From Gemmatimonadaceae bacterium (GTDB taxonomy: Bacteria; Gemmatimonadota; Gemmatimonadetes; Gemmatimonadales; Gemmatimonadaceae), in assembly GCA_025357975.1 (NCBI GenBank), contig JANYKY010000383.1, positions 1 through 8,164 on the forward strand: DNA of 8,164 bases. The letters are read 5' to 3'. Of the stretch, positions 5,587-8,164 are shown piece by piece (positions within the stretch are counted from its first letter, which is position 1; each line of letters starts with the position of its first letter). The notes below the pieces were generated by a model. That model saw only the letters and a list, made by a program, of their open reading frames with translations. It did no database searches and had not been told where the DNA came from. Position numbers and translations under genes: made by a program.

Positions 5587-5721
5587 ACGGCCTCCGCGCG
5601 CCTGTAGGGAAAACCCTGAGTCGGCACCCTTGTAACTCCCGACTGTCTGCCGCTCAGGCTGCTGCTAAAATCAGGATCAAGGCCTGCGCGCGTGTTATGC
5701 CAGCGCCCATCCGGAAAATAA

Positions 5722-7143
5722 ATGAAAAATCTCATGCGCGTTCGCCGTGAACGCGAAAGACCGAATTCTTTGTGGTTTGTCGCCGTCGCAATTCTAGCCG
5801 TATCAGGCATAAGCCGCCTGCACGCGCAGGCATTGGCAAGCGTCGCAATCGGCCAGGATTCTACGACACCGAAAGCCGTTGAATCTTCGCCGCGACTAAG
5901 ACTTGCGTCGGTCTATGACGAACTGCGAACCTCGAACCCGCGCATCCAGGCTGCAGAAGCGCTGGCGCGCGCAGCTAGCTCACGCATTGGTTCCGCGGGC
6001 CTGCCGCCTGATCCGCAAGTTCAGTTCGGTTGGATGAACTACGAGCTTCCATCCCTCAAGCCAATGGAAGTACTGGGGATGAAGCAGCTACAGCTGATGC
6101 AGATGCTGCCTCTCGGCGGAAAGCTCGGCTTGTCGAGAAATATCGCGCGAGCGCGCGCTACTGCTCAAGGTGAACGAGCCAGGGATGCGTGGTGGGAGGT
6201 CCGGGCGCAGGCGGCGATGCCGTTCTACGAACTTTACCGAGCCGATCAATCCCTCGCTGTGATGAGGGAAACTTTACGCCTTCTCGGCGACATACAAGCG
6301 GTGACCGTGGCCATGTACCGCGTAGGCAGCGCCAACCAGGCAGATGTGCTTCGTGCGCAAGTTGAAATTGCAGGCATGACCGAGGATACGCTTAAAATGC
6401 AGGCAATGCGCAGCGGTATGGCGGAGCGACTAAACGCGATCCTCGATCGCCGGCAACAGTCGCCTCTGGCAACTCCGGCATTGCCTGCCTTTCCCAAGCT
6501 CGTCCCAAGCCTCGATTCGCTTCAACAGCTTGCATACACAGGTAGGCCAATGCTGAAGGCAGGTGCCTCCGACGTGTCCGCCGCGCAGTCAATGGAACGA
6601 CTCGCCCGAAAGGAATTGTTGCCCGACCTCCAGATGGGCGTGCAGTACGGACAGCAGGGAAAGGCGATAATCGGGGGCGACATGTCCAGTGGCGGGACCC
6701 AGAGAATGGGCAGCCTGATGGTCGGTGCAAGCATCCCGATTTTCGCGCGCAGCCGACAGCTGAAACTACGCGAAGAGGCTGCTGCGATGAGCCAGATGGC
6801 CGCCGCGGACCTGGCTTCGATGCTCGCCGACACGCGTGGCGCCGTCGGCGAGCGATACGCGGATCTCAACCGCTCCCGAAGACTCGCAATCCTCTACCGA
6901 AATACAATCCTTCCTCAGTCGAAAGCAGTGGTTGCATCTGCCTTTGCCGCTTACCGCGTGGGCAAAGTGGACTTCATGACCCTTCTCGACGACCAGATGA
7001 CTGCGAAAAAATATCGTCAGCAGCTGATAGACCTCGAGGCAGAAGAAGGCCGTGCATGGGCGGAGCTGGAGATGCTGACCGGCACTGCTCTGCTCGATCC
7101 CGTCGCCATTACCGCAGTGGCACACCCAGGAGACTCCAAGTGA
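5722..7143 (+). CDS. Second TolC/CusC-family outer-membrane efflux channel
   Basis: This is the outer-membrane channel of the right-hand tripartite efflux system, 473 residues. The signal peptide has a basic start and hydrophobic core (about 17-31), with likely cleavage after SRLHA (31-35); no lipobox is seen. Two channel repeats follow: the first has LPLGGKLGLSRN and YRVGSANQADVLRAQ, the second VGASIPIFARSRQLKL and YRVGKVDFMTLLDDQ. It is a paralogue of the left-hand CusC but clearly diverged in sequence. A Met-rich stretch lies just before the first LPLGGKL motif (MEVLGMKQLQLMQM). The ATG has only a weak GGA upstream. The stop overlaps the start of the next adaptor gene (GTGA), so the two form an operon. 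Substrate is unknown; metal cations are likely from the adaptor type and neighbours. Confidence 0.92.
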   Translation: MKNLMRVRRERERPNSLWFVAVAILAVSGISRLHAQALASVAIGQDSTTPKAVESSPRLRLASVYDELRTSNPRIQAAEALARAASSRIGSAGLPPDPQVQFGWMNYELPSLKPMEVLGMKQLQLMQMLPLGGKLGLSRNIARARATAQGERARDAWWEVRAQAAMPFYELYRADQSLAVMRETLRLLGDIQAVTVAMYRVGSANQADVLRAQVEIAGMTEDTLKMQAMRSGMAERLNAILDRRQQSPLATPALPAFPKLVPSLDSLQQLAYTGRPMLKAGASDVSAAQSMERLARKELLPDLQMGVQYGQQGKAIIGGDMSSGGTQRMGSLMVGASIPIFARSRQLKLREEAAAMSQMAAADLASMLADTRGAVGERYADLNRSRRLAILYRNTILPQSKAVVASAFAAYRVGKVDFMTLLDDQMTAKKYRQQLIDLEAEEGRAWAELEMLTGTALLDPVAITAVAHPGDSK

Positions 7144-8164
7144 CCGATACAACACTGAAGAACCCATTCGGCTTCCAGCGTCCCAACTCCAATCGCATTT
7201 TCGTGGGAATAGGAACTGCTGTTCTTGTTTCAGCTGCGTTGGTCGCCTGGGCTTTGACGAGAAAGCCTGCTGCCGCAGCGACAACCATTGCTCAACAGTC
7301 CGCGCCTGCGGGAGCGAGCAAGGCAATGCCGGTCACACTTTCTGCCGAGCAATCCAGGCGCATCGGTGTGACTTACGCACCGGTCACCCTGGCCCCCGTC
7401 AACCGCGAGATCCGGACGGTGGGACTGGTGACTTTCGACGAGACTCGTGTCAAGACAATTTCGCCCAAGATCGAGGGGTGGATAGAACATCTTCTTGTGA
7501 ACTACACGGGACAGTTTGTCGCCAGGGGACAACCCCTCTTGACCATTTACTCACCGATGCTCGTAACCGCGCAGGAAGAACTGCTGCTCGCGAAGCGGCT
7601 TCGCGGCGACGTTCGAGAAGGAACAAGCGATGCCAGGACCAGCGCGGACGATCTGATTGAATCCGCCCGCCGCCGGTTGAGCTACTGGGACATCTCGCCG
7701 AGCGAGGTCGCCGCGATTGAAAGTTCCGGGCAGATTCGAAAGACGATGACGCTCCGCTCCCCGGTCAGCGGCTATGTACTCGAAAAAAACCTGCTGGAAG
7801 GACAGCGCGTGATGATGGGAGACGCCCTGTATAAAGTGGCCGACCTGAGCGTGGTATGGGTTGAGGGGGAAGTGTTCGAGCAGGACCTTCCAGCGGTGCG
7901 TCTCAACCAGCAGGTAACGGTCGATTTTGAAGCGCTTGCCGGTGAGTCGCTGGTTGGACGCATCACCTACATCTATCCAACTGTCAACCCTGACACGCGC
8001 ACGGCAAAAGTCAGGGTCGCCCTGCCGAATCCAGGCATGCGCCTAAAGCCGGGCATGTATGCCACTCTGCGCACCAATACCTCCACTTCGGCTGTGACGC
8101 TCAGCGTGCCCCGGTCGGCCGTGCTTCAGACAGGGGAGCGAAGCCTCGTCTTTGTCAAGGCGGG
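7140..8164 (+). CDS. Second CusB-like periplasmic adaptor, C-terminus beyond the window
   Basis: This is the membrane-fusion adaptor of the right-hand RND system; 341 codons are present and the frame is open at the window end. It starts with GTG in a GTGA overlap with the channel gene and has AGGAG 7 nt upstream (7128-7132), which fixes the start. A membrane anchor follows (about residues 20-42). Then come CusB-type blocks: LSAEQSRRIGVTY, FDETRVKTISPKIEGWIE, GQFVARGQPLLTIYSP, a helical hairpin with RRRLSYWDISPSEVAAI, LRSPVSGYVLEKNLLEGQ, VADLSVVWVEGEV and YIYPTVNPDTRTAKVRV. Unlike the left-hand adaptor, it has no Met-rich motif after the anchor, so it may differ in metal or in how the pump is loaded. 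A CusA-type pump gene most likely follows. Confidence 0.94.
   Translation, partial: MTDTTLKNPFGFQRPNSNRIFVGIGTAVLVSAALVAWALTRKPAAAATTIAQQSAPAGASKAMPVTLSAEQSRRIGVTYAPVTLAPVNREIRTVGLVTFDETRVKTISPKIEGWIEHLLVNYTGQFVARGQPLLTIYSPMLVTAQEELLLAKRLRGDVREGTSDARTSADDLIESARRRLSYWDISPSEVAAIESSGQIRKTMTLRSPVSGYVLEKNLLEGQRVMMGDALYKVADLSVVWVEGEVFEQDLPAVRLNQQVTVDFEALAGESLVGRITYIYPTVNPDTRTAKVRVALPNPGMRLKPGMYATLRTNTSTSAVTLSVPRSAVLQTGERSLVFVKA

Larger units (their letters stand above)
5399..5721. other. Noncoding gap between the M56 gene and the second efflux operon
   Basis: No gene is supported in these 323 nt. They hold a bulged hairpin (5492-5514), a 10-bp inverted repeat (5526-5586) and a weaker AGTCGG/CCGACT pair (5619-5624, 5639-5644). 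No good sigma-70 promoter pair was found before the next gene; TAAAAT at 5665-5670 is an isolated -10-like box. The gap is long enough to contain a separate promoter for the right-hand efflux genes. Confidence 0.5.

Noticed and set aside
5427..5810. A 127-residue minus-strand open frame across the gap before the second channel gene.
   Set aside because: It overlaps the start of a clear TolC-family gene, has no recognisable motif and looks like a shadow of G+C-rich sequence.

Overview
The window holds parts of two divergently oriented CusCBA-type (heavy-metal RND) efflux operons. Between them lies a two-gene regulatory module made of a BlaI/MecI-family repressor and an M56 (BlaR1-like) membrane metalloprotease. 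No rRNA, tRNA, CRISPR array or transposase gene was recognised. The organism is a Gram-negative-type bacterium, because the window has outer-membrane efflux proteins, periplasmic adaptors and Sec signal peptides. The G+C-rich coding sequence, frequent GTG starts, BlaI/M56 pairing and style of the Cus proteins would fit Gemmatimonadota or a similar phylum. That placement is an inference from general familiarity, not a search.

Left half, minus strand, in transcription order: a small secreted Cys/His/Met-containing protein (3398-3045), a CusC-like outer-membrane channel (2941-1514), a CusB-like adaptor (1517-189, ATGA overlap with cusC) and the first 62 codons of a CusA-like RND pump (186-1, cut by the window edge). 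The tight packing makes the last three one transcription unit. Together they would form a trans-envelope export machine for Cu(I)/Ag(I) or a related cation.

Centre (about 3399-3914): a region between divergent genes with several inverted repeats, including a nested 53-nt stem-loop. It also holds a short zinc-ribbon ORF that seems to need a +1 frame change to reach its membrane anchor. A promoter with an overlapping 20-bp dyad (TACA...GATC...TGTA) sits just before blaI.

Right half, plus strand: the BlaI-type repressor (3915-4397) and the M56 protease (4394-5398) are joined by a GTGA overlap. A 323-nt gap follows. Then come a second TolC/CusC-like channel (5722-7143) and a second CusB-like adaptor (7140 to the window end, incomplete), also joined by a GTGA overlap. 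A second CusA probably follows outside the window.

The most interesting point is the M56 protein. It has an HEGSH zinc-protease site but no beta-lactam sensor domain. Where BlaR1 carries that sensor, it has a roughly 38-residue tail, predicted periplasmic, with eight His, three Cys and one Met. Together with the flanking metal-efflux operons this suggests a metal-sensing version of the BlaR1/BlaI circuit: periplasmic metal triggers proteolysis of the repressor and turns on efflux. This is a hypothesis from sequence and context only.
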